DNA of 64,000 bases from Jacaranda mimosifolia (lineage: Eukaryota > Streptophyta > Magnoliopsida > Lamiales > Bignoniaceae), in assembly GCA_018894105.1 (NCBI GenBank), contig CM032128.1, positions 14,055,001 through 14,119,000 of the forward strand, read 5' to 3'. This document shows positions 12,655-24,649 of this stretch, in pieces (position 1 is the stretch's first letter; each line of letters opens with the position of its first letter). A model generated the notes under the pieces. That model did not search any database. It was not told where the DNA came from and saw nothing but the letters and a program-made list of their open reading frames with translations. The position numbers and the translations under genes are program-made.

Positions 12655-13006
12655 GGGCCCGTTTGGTTTTATTTCCATTTCCAATTTTCATTTCCATCAT
12701 TTCTAAAATGGTGAGGATTAGTTATGTAATGTGATGTGAAAATGAAAATGTATTTGGATGAAATATTTGGAAATGTAATGATTATGTTGATTTTAATAGG
12801 TTGTAGGTGGAGAGAGATAGAATTATTGGAATAGAGAGAGAAGATATATAGGTTATTGGGAAAAAATATATAGGTTGTTGGAGAATGTGTTTTGAAAATA
12901 GAAATTGAAATTATGTTGGGTAAAAAATTTTAAAAAGTGATAATTTCTATTTCTAGAATAGTAAAATTGGTGAAAATGGGGTTTGGAAATAAAACCAAAC
13001 ACCTCT
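12655..13006. mobile_element. PIF/Harbinger-type MITE
   Basis: This 352-bp element is flanked by TAA at 12652-12654 and 13007-13009. The inverted ends are GGGCCCGTTTGGTTTTATTT at the left and AGAGGTGTTTGGTTTTATTT for the right end on the minus strand. A 3-bp TAA/TTA target and a G-rich ...GTTTGG terminus are the usual Tourist/Harbinger hallmarks. There is no coding sequence. Confidence 0.7.
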
Positions 13007-15799
13007 TAAACCTATCTCGGTTGTTGCTTGGGGTTGTATCATGAGGTTTTGTATTTTTCCAAGTATTTAGATAATTTCTTAAGCTTGTGAGACTATCTTC
13101 ATAGCCAACATGAGCCTTCAAGATAATTTGGTATCTTTTGTTCTGGGTACTTGCAAGGTGGGTGTCTCCAAGGTAGGTGATCGCTACATAATTGATTTCA
13201 TTTATACTTATAGAGGTTTTCTTTTGATGTGTGTTACTTTCGGAGTTCATGAATTAATATTTGTTGTTGGCATTTTGCATCATCCACTCCTATATAAGGA
13301 GTCAGACCTTTTGAGACGGGTTATTCTCTTTCGCAAGTTAGAGTCTTCAACTAAGTCGGGGTTGGAGTTCTTAGGTTTAATGTGGAGGTGGGGTTTACTA
13401 GGTACAAGGAGACAACACTCTTTGAATTGGTATCCAACAACACATTAGGGTACAAAAAGGTGCACTCGGATGCTTAGGGAGGCGTTTGGGTAACTAAAAT
13501 CATGCTCGTGCACTCAACGAGCACCTAAGGAGGCATTCAACGACTGGTGTCACGCTTGGGCACACAGTGGATGCTCGAGGAGGTACTTATGTGTAACTTA
13601 GAATTTCTCGCAAGGGTTGGTACTTTAGAGACCTCTTAAGATTTTCTGGAAAAGCATTACGCTCAATGAATGACCTAGAAATCTTGTTGGTGGAGCTCCA
13701 TCCTCTAAATATCTTTCCAGGTTCTCTTGCAAAGTTAAGTTGTCCTAATGACCCTTCGAGATGCCTTGTAGAGGTGTTTCTTTGATGATACTTTAGGATG
13801 TACTATTGCTTTCTGTGGTCCTTGGTGATCTTATTAGGAAGATGAGTGCTTGCTCTGAAGATTCTTATACTTTCTATGGTTATGATACTCTCATTGAGAG
13901 CGTCTCTTAGTGTGTCTTTTTGAGAGATCTCAAAATGATTGTGGTTTGCACAAGCCTTTTTCGCAGTATTATCAAATTTCATGCTTTTATTATGGAAGTT
14001 AAGGTGTTATGTCGTAGTCTTTCTAGCATTAAGTCACTTGGAAGACCTATTATTTGTGAAGTTCTTAGATGTTTGTCAAAGCTTATGAGGTTGTCTTCGT
14101 GGTCAGATTAAGTATTCAAGATAACTCATTATCTTTTGCGTAGGGCACCCGCCAAGTATGCTTCTTTGCGGTGGGCAACTGCAGTAAGGTTAACTTTATT
14201 TAAATCACAAGGGTGGTCTTTCTCTCAGCATTGTTATGTTTTCTGAGTTCACGAGCTCTTATTTGACGTTATCAATTTTGCTTTATGCATTCCCTTTAGA
14301 GGACTTCGAACTTATAGGACATCAAGTCATTCACTTTAGTAAGTTAGAATTTGCAGAATATGTTAGGACTTAGCCATTTTTGTTGTAGTGTTTGCTTTTA
14401 GAACATTTAGCATTTCTAATGGAGGTTCGTACTCCGAGAATTGTTTATGAGCCCTTTCAAAGCTAAGTTATTCTGGGATGCCCTCAAGATCTCTTACGAA
14501 GCCATTTCTTTTGGCACCTCATGGGATGGGCTACTACATCTTATCATTTTCCATGACCTTTGGAGGTCTTATCATGAAAATTGTTACTTTGCACGCCAGA
14601 GGTTTTTCCACTAGGCGCATTTGTGATATCACTGTCAGGAGTTTCTTTTAGTAGTTCTCGTTAATGGGCTGTACAACATCTATGATTTTTGCAAGCCCTC
14701 ATTGTTTCCTTAGATGGCTAAATTTAGGCCAAATGCAAGGTGACATTTATATACGCTAGTATTGTCAGTTTTCACATCTTTTTATAGGGTTTTGAATATT
14801 ATCTTACCCCTTTTTGCACAAAGTTATTTGAGAGACTTGTCCTTCATGATCTTCCTCGCTTTTGCAGTGTCGTCTATATATTGTCATGTGTTTGCAATTT
14901 TTTGTAGTAGTCGCCTACCTAGAGCAGGCGTGTGGGCACACATTAGATGTCGGGTTGTCTAATGCCCAGATGCCCAAGCTTGGAAGGATTGTACGCCCTT
15001 TATTGAATATTTTGTATCTTTATTTTCTCAATGAATGTAGCCATTCGAGTGTCGATTATTGACACTTGTTGTTTGCTCCCTTAGGATACTTAGAAAAAAT
15101 TAATAAACGATGCTTTGTACTTCAAGAGCTATTTAGAGCATTCAATTTGAGTTCACATTTCTGCGAATAACTTAGTAAGTTACTTGTTTAGGACTACTAA
15201 GCATCTTTCTTTTGCATAAGCTGTAAATTGGTTCATTCTTAGTTTTATTCTAATTTCATAAAGTTTAGTGTTGGCCGGATGCTCTTTTGGGTTTTCTAAT
15301 ATTGCAAATGTTTTTCTCTCATTCGTTCATGTATTTACACTTAGTCAAATACATGACTTTCAAGTATTGTTATATTATTAATCTTCAATTAACATGCAGC
15401 AAGGAGCGCATGAGCGAGGCGTTAAACCTCTACTTATCAATCTTAACTATGAGCCCTCCTACATATGTTTTATCATAATCATGCAAAGTGGCACGTGGGC
15501 GCACATTTGAGCCTCTTAAGGAGGTCTTATCATAATACCTAGTCGTTTGGATCAAATTTAATTGTATACATCACTGGTGAGGTCTTTAACGTGAGATCAA
15601 GTGTATAATAATGTTTTGCCATGAGCTTTATTCGAGAAGTTTAATGTTAAATGTTATAACAAAATTTGGATACGAACTTTATTCATGAATCTTATGTTGA
15701 TGTTAAGCATCATGATGGCTTCGCTCACAAAGTCTTATCACCAATGTAGAGTGTTGTGAAGATGTTCGACGTATTAACCACATGCTTGTAGAGGCATTT

Positions 15800-16400
15800 G
15801 ATAGTTGATTTCAATAATGCAGCCATACACCGGGAGAGGCCTCATAGTGGACTTACACACAGCAACCAAGTACCCCAGGAGAGCTACATAAGTGTAATTC
15901 TATTAAATGTGTTAGGGTGTCGTCACTTACCTTCGAAAAGAATTTACGGTAGGTTTACACACAGCAACCACGTACTCCTAAAGGAGCCAAATCGTGAGTT
16001 TACACAAAAATCATCCATGAAAGAGTGATGTCCCTACTTCTAATGATCGTGCTGAAGAAGATTTAGGATAGGCTTACATGCAGCAACCACGTATTCCCAA
16101 GGGATCCGGATAGTTGGTTTATACCCTAATCAATCATAAGTGTCGCCACTTACCTTCGAGGGTAGTGTTAAGGAAGATTTATGAAGGACTTTCATGCAGC
16201 TACCACCTATCCTTAGAGGGATTGTATAGTGGTTTTATGCTAAAATCAATCAAGAGTGTTGCCACTTACCTCTAAGGATGATGCTAAGAAGGATTTATGA
16301 TGGGCTTATACGCAACTACCTCATACTTCTAGAGGAGCCTGTAGTAGGTTTATGCTAAGATGACACTGGGCTGAAATCAGTTGAGGATTATCGTGATGTA
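15800..16400. repeat. Imperfect tandem array, period about 115 bp
   Basis: Five diverged units share a core resembling GCAGCAACCACGTAYTCC. The cores sit near 15860, 15961, 16081, 16197 and 16312, giving spacings of 101, 120, 116 and 115 bp. Units also share GTCGCCACTTACCT and AAGATTTATGA. Tandem arrays of this kind are common in the non-coding parts of Tat-lineage gypsy elements. Confidence 0.8.
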
Positions 16401-17299
16401 TTAATTGAGGTGCGTACCTCTGAGGTCTTACCATAGATGATGTGTTCTTGTAAATCATAATTATACAGAGAAAGGAGACAAGTATATAAAGGAAATTAGT
16501 GTGCTTTACTGTAGCAACAAAAGAAACAACTACTGTTTTTGGACAATCTTTTATTTAATCTAAAACTGCATCTCTTGCACATCGAGAGGTACATCTATTG
16601 AGGTTGGTGGCCTTTTCCATCTCTGTAGAGTAGGCTAGTTCACTAAGGGTGGTTTCTTCCTTAAGGGTTTCCTCTCTATGGCCTTATACCACATGGATTT
16701 CTCTCTTTGTGGTTTACGTTGCTACTGGGGTGTTGCAACAATATTAGCCTCCAGTATTGGACCTTTGCCTTTATTTACTAAGCCACTATGTACTGCCTCC
16801 TAGGACTGCCTAGGTTGGCAGTAGGGGATTTCACCCCTTTAAGGATGTTGGTGTGATTTTCCTTAGTAAGGTAGTAGTCTCCAATCACGTCTCTTGTTCG
16901 TTGGATGAGTACTTTCTATTTGGCATCCAGCTTTGTAATGGATAATTAGGTTATAACTCTTCTCTATGCTATATTCACACCTTTGTAGGTTTCTCAGGCT
17001 CAACTGCATTTTATGCGCCTTTGTTCTTATGTTTCTAGGTACCTTATCATAGATGTGTACAATCTTTCTCAATTTTGGACATATCCTCATGTTTTTTTTT
17101 TTAGCTCCTGAGGCCAGTTCGGGCTCTGGCATGTGCTTGTCTACGTAGTTTCTTCATTACATCAGTTAGAGAGGCATTGATCTTTTGTTGCCAAGTACTA
17201 GTTCTGCTCAGTTAGGGAGAGGTATCTTAGGATATGATGGTTGTTAAGTTCTTGTTGCCTATTAGGATCTTTCATCCTCTATGAATGGGCCAGGGAGGT
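16401..17299. other. Non-coding, retroelement-like
   Basis: The longest open frame (minus strand, 16863-17132) has no recognisable domain. The stretch is most likely internal sequence of the minus-strand gypsy element, judged by position. Confidence 0.35.
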
Positions 17300-18063
17300 T
17301 GAGAATATTGGGACATCAGCATGTTTGTCTTTCCATGTCTCCAAGTCTTCTTATTCAAGGGTGACATCAAAAGGCTAGGAGTGCATTTTTCAAGTGCGGG
17401 GAGCTAATTTCAATGAGTAGATTTACATATACTTCAAGGTCCTCTAAGGGCTTTGGGACACTAACATAGTTGACTCCTTTATGTGCTTTGGCCATCATTG
17501 ATCTATTTCCGCAATGGATAGACTAATAGTCGCATGGGGCTATGGTCTTCTCGAGGTTCATGGGATTTGTTATGTCTCTTGTACGGATGCATTTCCTGGT
17601 TTGGGTCAAGAATTTCTCCAGAGTAGTTGGGTGATTGGCTACACGAGTCTGAACTCCAGTCGTAATAGGCAATCACCATAATTGGTCATGTCAAAGGAAG
17701 GATTGTATGTCCACTTATAGAGGTTAGAATGAGGAGCGATGTCTCGCTCAGTGTTAGTTCTCCACATTGTCCTCTCTAGGGGCAACTAAGCCCCTCGACT
17801 TTGGCGAGAGGATTGCTGTTGTTCTTGGGAGTGACATGCCTTAGCATATTGGGCGATTGATTTGGTTGCAGTTTGAGCAGTGGCATTCTCTAGCATTGTT
17901 GCTACTCTAGAATATGGTGCCTACTGTGTGGGTGTCTTCTCTTGTATCGGTTGCCAGATGTGATTGTGCTTTAGGTTGCTGGCTTGTTAGAGTCTCGAGT
18001 TCTGCATCTTGTTTTCATTCTCAACATTCCTTCTTCTTAGTTCAGGTCCACAGACGACGCCAA
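17300..18063 (-). mobile_element. Tat/Ogre-like gypsy leader with primer-binding site
   Basis: Read on the minus strand, TTGGCGTCGTCTGTGG at 18063-18048 resembles the tRNA primer-binding site of Tat-lineage gypsy elements, and it follows directly after an LTR-like end. Downstream on the same strand, at about 17830-17690, are segments closely similar to 24810-24950 on the plus strand. Shared words include AAYAACARCAATCC, CCCCWGAGAGGA and GAGACATYGCTCCTC. This marks a second copy of the same family in the opposite direction. Frames are broken; no intact gag remains. Confidence 0.55.
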
Positions 18064-18065
18064 CA

Positions 18066-18450
18066 TGATGATGCTCGAAAATGGAGCTGGGGTCCTTTTT
18101 GGGAGATAGCAGAATTTTGAGTTTTTTTTTCTTTGCAACGTACTGCATAGAGTTCTCAGTTCTCCAATTTTTTGTCAATGATTTTTTCTACCCAATTTCT
18201 CTTCAGGGCTTAGTATTTATAGTCTTTCTTCTTAGTGAGCTTCAACCCACTTACATTTTGATGCCCTTCTTAGTGGGCCTAGTTAATTTGGCTCTCTTGC
18301 TTTATTATTCATTTATTTATTTAATTAATTAACATTTTTGATATATTTTTTACTTTTTTACTCTTATGGACTTAATTTGTCATATCAGTAGAGTACAAGA
18401 CATTTTAGAGGGACTTCCTCGAAATGGCACTGTTTTCATCTTAGGGTGCC
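18066..18450 (-). repeat. Probable 5' LTR of minus-strand gypsy element
   Basis: On the minus strand this region ends GCATCATCA just before the primer-binding site and carries a TATA box, ACTATAAATACT, at about 18223-18212. The start near 18450 (TGGCACCC on the minus strand) is a guess, because no partner LTR was confirmed. The LTR at 63524-63860 has a similar end and TATA placement. Confidence 0.45.
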
Positions 18451-20258
18451 AAAAAGAGATATTCAAAGTTTCTGTACATGTACCAGCTCACTAGCTTATA
18501 TATAACATAGTAATATAGTTGCAATATAAAGTAAGGGAAAAAATTGAATAGATAATATTGGTTATTATTTTTGCAGAGACAAATCAACATAACATTTTAA
18601 GGCATACAATAATAGCAATTTGAACATTTTGATAATTTATTTTATTTCATATTTTATTTTCTATTTTGTTTCGTGGACATATGTCAAGTGTATTATTTAT
18701 TTTTTTTATATAAATAATTGATTAGAGATCAAATACATTTTATAAATATTAATCAAGTTAAATAAAAAATAAAACATCAAATAAAATAGAAGATTCAAAA
18801 TGAAACATTTCTTAATGGTTGTTGATTTGAATCCCACAACAAGCTCTGTTGCTTTACTTGTCAAACAAACATTTGACCCGACATTTTCTGTTGGATCACT
18901 CAAGAATTATTATTAAGAAAAGCCAAGTCAGTCACGCATATAGCCTAACTCGACACTTGAAAGGATGAGGAACAAAAATCAATAGAAATTTATACGAGGT
19001 AACTACTGTGGCTTTGTCAATATGAGTAGCTCTACTTCTATTTGGACAAAAGGAAATCCATTAAAAAGATACCGGAAAATATTGAATATTTAGAAGCTCC
19101 ATATGTTTAATATTATAATTATAAGTTTTAAAATCTTACTTTATATAAATAATTTAAGTGCTTATTTATAAAATAAGATATTACATTTTATACATTTCAA
19201 AAGTATCTTATAAAATGCAGGAAATTATGAAATCTTATAAATAAGTTTAATTAAACAGAGTTTTAGTCAGCATTTTTCTATCAGATCATAATAGCCTTGA
19301 GGGTTGTTATTGTAATCTTTCAAGCTTGCATAACTATACTCATTGCATGCATCTCGACAACTGTCTGCCTTAGTCCCTTACATCAGTCGTCAGTGTGAAC
19401 TGAGATCCAAGTAATAGTCTTTATAGTACACTTACCAAACAAAAGAGCTACTCCAAAACAAAGTTGAACATATGAAGAAATTCCAGCGATGTCAAAATTG
19501 AGTTATTGAACCAAAAAACACCTACACTTCTTCTCCTTAACGATACATATGTCTCTTTTCTGAATGGTGGCTGGCATGAAAAGAGCATATTGTTATCAAA
19601 TCCAATTAAAATGCAGGTATTACTGTTTTCAGGCAGAGAGAGAATCTTGACTATGGATGACCTTGTAGAAGTTGAGATCTGAACTAGAGGATTTCAAGGG
19701 TTTTCTGAAGATCTTCACTTCTTATCAACTGGAACCAAGTCATTCGGTACAACGCCAAAAGCAGCCTCTATTGCATTGGTGTGATGTCACCATATCAACA
19801 ATTTAGAAGTTATCATATCCAACTCTGGGACAAATCCGCATTCGGATTATAACCTTTTACCAACAGGTTCCTTCCTCTCACTTGTACAATATTCACAGAC
19901 TAGAAGTTCATAATTTCAGATTCAGCCTCTACCATCAAAGACAAGTTCTGTGACTTGCCTTGAGGATCATAAAACAAGCTTCTTTAGCCAAATTAAATAG
20001 GTCCTCAAAACCATTTTTACAAGATTTATTGAACTTTTCCACTGAAAAACTTCAAAAAGAAAAGGGTGATCTCCTGCAAGAGAAATACCCCTCAGTTTTC
20101 CTCACCCAATCATTCATCATCACCTTTTATCACTGCTTAAGAATCACTTTTATAAGGTGTGACTTTATTGTGAGGTGCCTACCCATTTAATTGCTGCAGG
20201 GTGATCAGTCAGCTATCCCATCTAAGATCCAACAGGGAGAACCTATATCCTATTTCAT
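18451..20258. other. 3' flank of the PPR gene
   Basis: The stretch is non-coding. The part at 19090-19260 contains TTATAAAATGCAGGAA and TTATAAATAAGTTTAA, resembling the ends of the Harbinger-type MITE at 52499-52910; it is probably a relic of that family. The rest shows nothing recognised and includes the 3' untranslated region of the PPR gene. Confidence 0.4.
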
Positions 20259-22094
20259 TCACACCCAGCTATGGCCTGGCTTTTTCCTCACTCCTTTATC
20301 ACACATTAGCTTGCGCACTGTGGCTGCATCGTTCCAACTACCTTCAGTTGCCAGCACATTCGACAATAAGACATATATAGCAGGATCATTAGGACACAAT
20401 TCCACAAGCTTTCTGGCAGAGCGTACAGCAATTTCTTTATTACCATGAACTCTACAGGCACTTAACAATGCTTTATATACAGCTGGTCCTTGCTCAATAG
20501 GCATGTTATTGATAAAGGCCTCCGCTTCATGGAGAAATCCAGCCCGACCATAGAGATCCACAACACAAGCATAGTGTTCTATTTGGGCCGGTGGAAGGGA
20601 TTCGTCACTTTTCATCAGATCAAAGTATTCCAGGCCTTTTTCAAGCAACCCAACATGGCTGCAAGCAGTAAGTGCTGCAAGGAAAGTGGTCAAATTTGGC
20701 TTAACCCCACTCCTCCTCATTCGTTCAAACATTTCAATAACTTCTCTACCATAACCATGCTGGGCACAGCCTGTAAGTAGTGAATTCCATGAGATCACAT
20801 CATGTTCATCCATTGATGAGAATACTTTCTTTGCCTCATTGATCTTACCACATCTTGCATACATGGAAACAAGCCCATTCTGTACGTACAAATTTGTAAT
20901 GTACCTGGTCTTAAAAGCTAGAGCATGGATCTGTTTTCCCTCTGCAAGGGCCGAACTGTTTCCCAATGCTTTTAATACACTAGAAAATGTGAAAAAGTCA
21001 ATAGCAAAGCCTGCCTGCCTCATTTGAGAAAAACACACGAGGGCTTCTTCACCAATACCCAAATTGGAAATTGCAGCAATAACAGCATTCCATGCAACTT
21101 GATCCCATTCTGTAACACTAGAGCAAATTTTGTATAACTCCCCTAAGCTACAACCACAATCTGAATATACAATCAGTAACGTAGAGACCAAGTAAGCATT
21201 ACAATCTAGACCCTCCCGAATCAAGAGGCAATGAATCTGCTGGCAATGACTTAAGTCATCTGCATGATGAAATGAGCTCAACAAACTATTATAAGTAACA
21301 AAACTCGCCTTAAGACCAGAACAAGACATTTCCTTGAATATAATCATTGCTTTTTTGGGGCACTGATTATTAGCATATCCAACAATCATTGAAGTCCAAG
21401 CAACAACATTCTTATCAACTAATCCATTGAAAACTTTTCTGGAGTCCTCCATATTCCCACATTTTGCATGCATATCAACCAAACTTCTTCCCACTACAAC
21501 ATTAAACTCCAACCCTGCTTTCAAACTCAGGCCGTGCACTTGAGCCCCAATTTCACCATCTTCTAACTGCGCACACGCAACCAAAGCAGCCGAAACACCA
21601 AAAGGTGTCACTGGAACATCCTCTCTAAGCATCTTGATAAAGAATCCAACAGCAGTACCGAAATCACGGGATTTCACATAACTAGAGATCAACGCATTCC
21701 AGGAAACCGCATTTCTATTAGGCATTTCCTCGAACAGTTTGTGAGCCCAAAAAGTCTCAGCATGTTTACCGTACATGTCTATGAGGGAAGTGTTGATATA
21801 TATATTGTAGTTGAAACCCATTTTAATGACATGGGAATGAAGTTGAAGTCCAGATGAAAAACAACTCGTTTCCGCACACGAAGATATAATTTTGTTGAGA
21901 AGGTATGGATTACGCAGAAACTCAGGTTGTTGCAATTCAGCATTTTGAGCGGCTGGATCGTTAAGAGTGGTGGAGTAGTGTTCCAGGCAATTTGGTTGGA
22001 GGTTTATCGCGCGGGAAAGAAGGTAATTGAATGATTTTCTCGTGTGGTGTCGCGTGGAAGATGCAAGGAGTCGAAGGGCCCATCGTCTCACCAT
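20259..22094 (-). CDS. E-class pentatricopeptide repeat protein
   Basis: This intronless gene encodes a PLS-type PPR protein of 611 residues from the start at 22094. Such proteins bind organellar RNA in a sequence-specific way and usually act in C-to-U editing in mitochondria or chloroplasts. From about residue 60 onward it is built of tandem PPR units, recognisable by repeats of VSWNALISSYV, VAWTSMIVGYA, VAWNAVIAAIS and VISWNSLLTGCAQHG. It closes with an E motif (YKALLSACRVHGN...YVLLSNVLA...RKKPGHSWV). The stop follows directly, so E+ and DYW domains are absent and a deaminase partner would be needed in trans. The start at 22094 was preferred over the in-frame ATG at 22187 because it has A at -3 and G at +4 and begins an Arg-rich presequence (MVRRWALRLLASSTRHHTRK) of mitochondrial type. 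The frame is clean, suggesting a functional gene. The specific orthologue was not recognised. Confidence 0.92.
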   Translation of the reverse strand: MVRRWALRLLASSTRHHTRKSFNYLLSRAINLQPNCLEHYSTTLNDPAAQNAELQQPEFLRNPYLLNKIISSCAETSCFSSGLQLHSHVIKMGFNYNIYINTSLIDMYGKHAETFWAHKLFEEMPNRNAVSWNALISSYVKSRDFGTAVGFFIKMLREDVPVTPFGVSAALVACAQLEDGEIGAQVHGLSLKAGLEFNVVVGRSLVDMHAKCGNMEDSRKVFNGLVDKNVVAWTSMIVGYANNQCPKKAMIIFKEMSCSGLKASFVTYNSLLSSFHHADDLSHCQQIHCLLIREGLDCNAYLVSTLLIVYSDCGCSLGELYKICSSVTEWDQVAWNAVIAAISNLGIGEEALVCFSQMRQAGFAIDFFTFSSVLKALGNSSALAEGKQIHALAFKTRYITNLYVQNGLVSMYARCGKINEAKKVFSSMDEHDVISWNSLLTGCAQHGYGREVIEMFERMRRSGVKPNLTTFLAALTACSHVGLLEKGLEYFDLMKSDESLPPAQIEHYACVVDLYGRAGFLHEAEAFINNMPIEQGPAVYKALLSACRVHGNKEIAVRSARKLVELCPNDPAIYVLLSNVLATEGSWNDAATVRKLMCDKGVRKKPGHSWV

Positions 22095-22199
22095 TATCAA
22101 ATTAATGATTAATGGCAGGAAAATTTCCTTGTGACATTGCCAAATTACATGCCCAGTAGCGTAAGCATATGCTACCTTTGCAATCATAATTCATAGGAG

Positions 22200-24640
22200 T
22201 AGTTGGTACAAATGGAAACGATATTCAGTCCTCTACTTTTTGAATCGCCGATTGACTTTCCACTCCACTCATCAATTTTTTTTCTTTCTTTTGCGTCTAG
22301 AAACGGCGTCGTTTCTGGGTGTGGATGCTTGGTGGATTTGCACTTTGAGTTCTTTTCTTGTATGTTGCTTTGTCATTTTGTACTTTTTCCTAGACCCCAC
22401 ATAGATGGGGTTAGAAGAAAATAGTATTTTGTCTTTTTCTCTTTTTCGATTATTTTTCCTGAATATCAAATTGTACGGCCAAAAATTCCTTCTTCATTGT
22501 ATGAAGAGAATTCTCTCAAAAAAATTTCTAAACCATCAAAACTCTAAAACCTCACTTTTTCATCGATTCACTCAGATTATGTAGAAGAGCATACGAGAAG
22601 AAGTCATTGCTAGCAACATCTGCATTTCTTACAATCGAACCCTAAAACTTCACTTTCTTCTTTTCCTAATGGCAATTTACTCAGATTATGAAGAAGACGA
22701 GAGGGAGTCCTTGCTGGCCGCATTTCTCACCAAAATTATCACCACTGAGGAACCGTTGTGGTTATGCTGCTCTCTTTTCTTGTTTTGGTTTTTCTTGGAT
22801 TCATATGGGTAGAAAAGGCTATTCGACTCATGGCTGGAAAGTAATTAGTTTTTGGGTTTCCTAGAAAAATTCTTTAACTTTTTTCCTTTGCTGAAAAAGA
22901 AGATTTTCTTTAATTATGTAGTGTTTATGGTGGGAATTATTGTTCTTGAAGTGCAGGGTGTGGTTCCATATTAATCTTTTTTTGGGATTTTGAAGAAGCA
23001 ATTTTGTTTTGGGTGGAGCTTGCTTCAATGTTAGTATGTGACACCAATTTAGATTCCATTGTATAATAGTTGTATAACTTCGTCTGAGTCTGTACGGTTG
23101 CTATAGAAAATTGTATGGTGAAAATGGCTTATGGGTTTTTGTAAAGGAATGTGTGGTGGAAACATTGTAAATGAGAATATAATTTATTGGATGTAAATAA
23201 TTTGTTACTAATCATTAGTATATGCTTCCTTTAAACTAATCATAATTTATTAAGCCAAAAATAGGTTATATAAAAAAAATCGTGTATAAATTGTTGCATA
23301 GTATGATATTAAATACAAAACATAAGGCATTTGAACTATAAGTATGTATCTTTTTCTTTTTTTAAATTAAGGCACTAAATATATAAATCAATTGTAGAAA
23401 TATTTTTTAGAGTTGAAAACAAGTTGAATTTAAAGTATTACAACAAAATAATATAAACTATGTGTTTTGGTGTATGAATATCAAATGTTTTTACCTTAAT
23501 ATATTAGACCAAAATTGACCATAAAATACATCAAGTATAAATTTTGCACAATATAATATTAAATGTAGAACATAAGGTATTCATTGTAATACAACTTAGT
23601 ATTTTATTTTTTTTAAATGAAGCCATGAAGGTATTAAATAGATCAAATATAGTATTATGTTTTATTGTTGAAGACCTATTGAAATTTGACTCCTTATAGT
23701 CCTTTCTTAATACATTAATTTTCACTAATCTAAACTAGTTTACCGATGGCGGTACTTAAGCCAATCCTTTAACTATAAACAAAGAAGTGACTGCTCAAGA
23801 TAGGACTCTCTTAATGACAAAGAACTCGTCTAGAGTAAGACGTAGATCCCAAGCTTCATTTCATTACTAGATATGTAAATTCCGATACTATATCTGCTTG
23901 TAAAATATTGAGGCAATATTTGGTTCTGTTTTGCTAAAGTAACCGTTTTAGCCCAGAATGCCCTCTATTTTTTTCCAAAGTCCCCCACTCATTACAAATG
24001 CATACGTACATATCATATATATATTATTCATAAAGTAAAAAATATATTCAATTTTATTTTCATCCCAAACACCCAACAAAAAAGTATTGATTTGATTACT
24101 ACAATAAAAATATCCTCTCTCAAAATATAAACAAACACAGCAAAGCTTCCCAAAATATTTTCTACCTGTTTTCCCAAAACATAAAAAAAAAAAAAAAAAA
24201 CTTATCACATTCCCCTACCCCACCCCAAAATTCATTTTCCCAAAAAATCTAACAAAAATTTCCCCAAAATATAACCAAACATTTCTTGAGTGTTTCAGCA
24301 CATTAACCACTTCTACATTATCAAGATTCAACACAATAACTCAACATACAAGTTTTCCCAATAGCTAAAAAAGAATGATTCCTTTCAAAACTAAATAATA
24401 GAAAAATATGTACATATATTACTAATAATACGATACAAACAATTTAATAGTATAAATATTTCAAATTTAAATGTCCTTCAAACACCAAGAAACTTAGCAA
24501 CTGTAGATCATAAGAACATGTGCATAGTTTAATGATATTTCGAAATTGTATGTCTTCCACACCACCTCTTTTTGTTGATTGAGTAAAAATAAAACAACAT
24601 AGAGAACCACTAGCCTTAGGCACAGTAAGGTCTAGTGCCA
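22200..24640. other. Upstream flank of the PPR gene
   Basis: No second gene was recognised. At about 22545-22735 a segment of roughly 90 bp (AAAACYTCACTTT ... ACTCAGATTATG ... GCATTTCT) occurs twice in tandem with divergence. The remainder, 22800-24640, is AT-rich with no domain-bearing frame. Confidence 0.5.
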
Positions 24641-24649
24641 AAACTCATC

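Larger units (their letters stand above)
10691..15790. other. Degenerate repeat-derived DNA without genes
   Basis: No frame longer than about 110 codons occurs, and none has a recognisable domain. A purine-only tract of G and GA repeats lies at about 11427-11465. The stretch probably belongs at least in part to the decayed minus-strand gypsy element whose 5' end is at 18.45 kb, but that is inferred from position only. Confidence 0.35.

Noticed and set aside
12502..12700. Gly/Pro/Arg-rich minus-strand frames
   Set aside because: These arise from G/C-rich hAT subterminal repeats and the adjoining MITE.
13110..13448. 112-codon plus-strand frame
   Set aside because: No recognised domain, it overlaps an opposing frame of similar length, and the region is degenerate repeat-like DNA.
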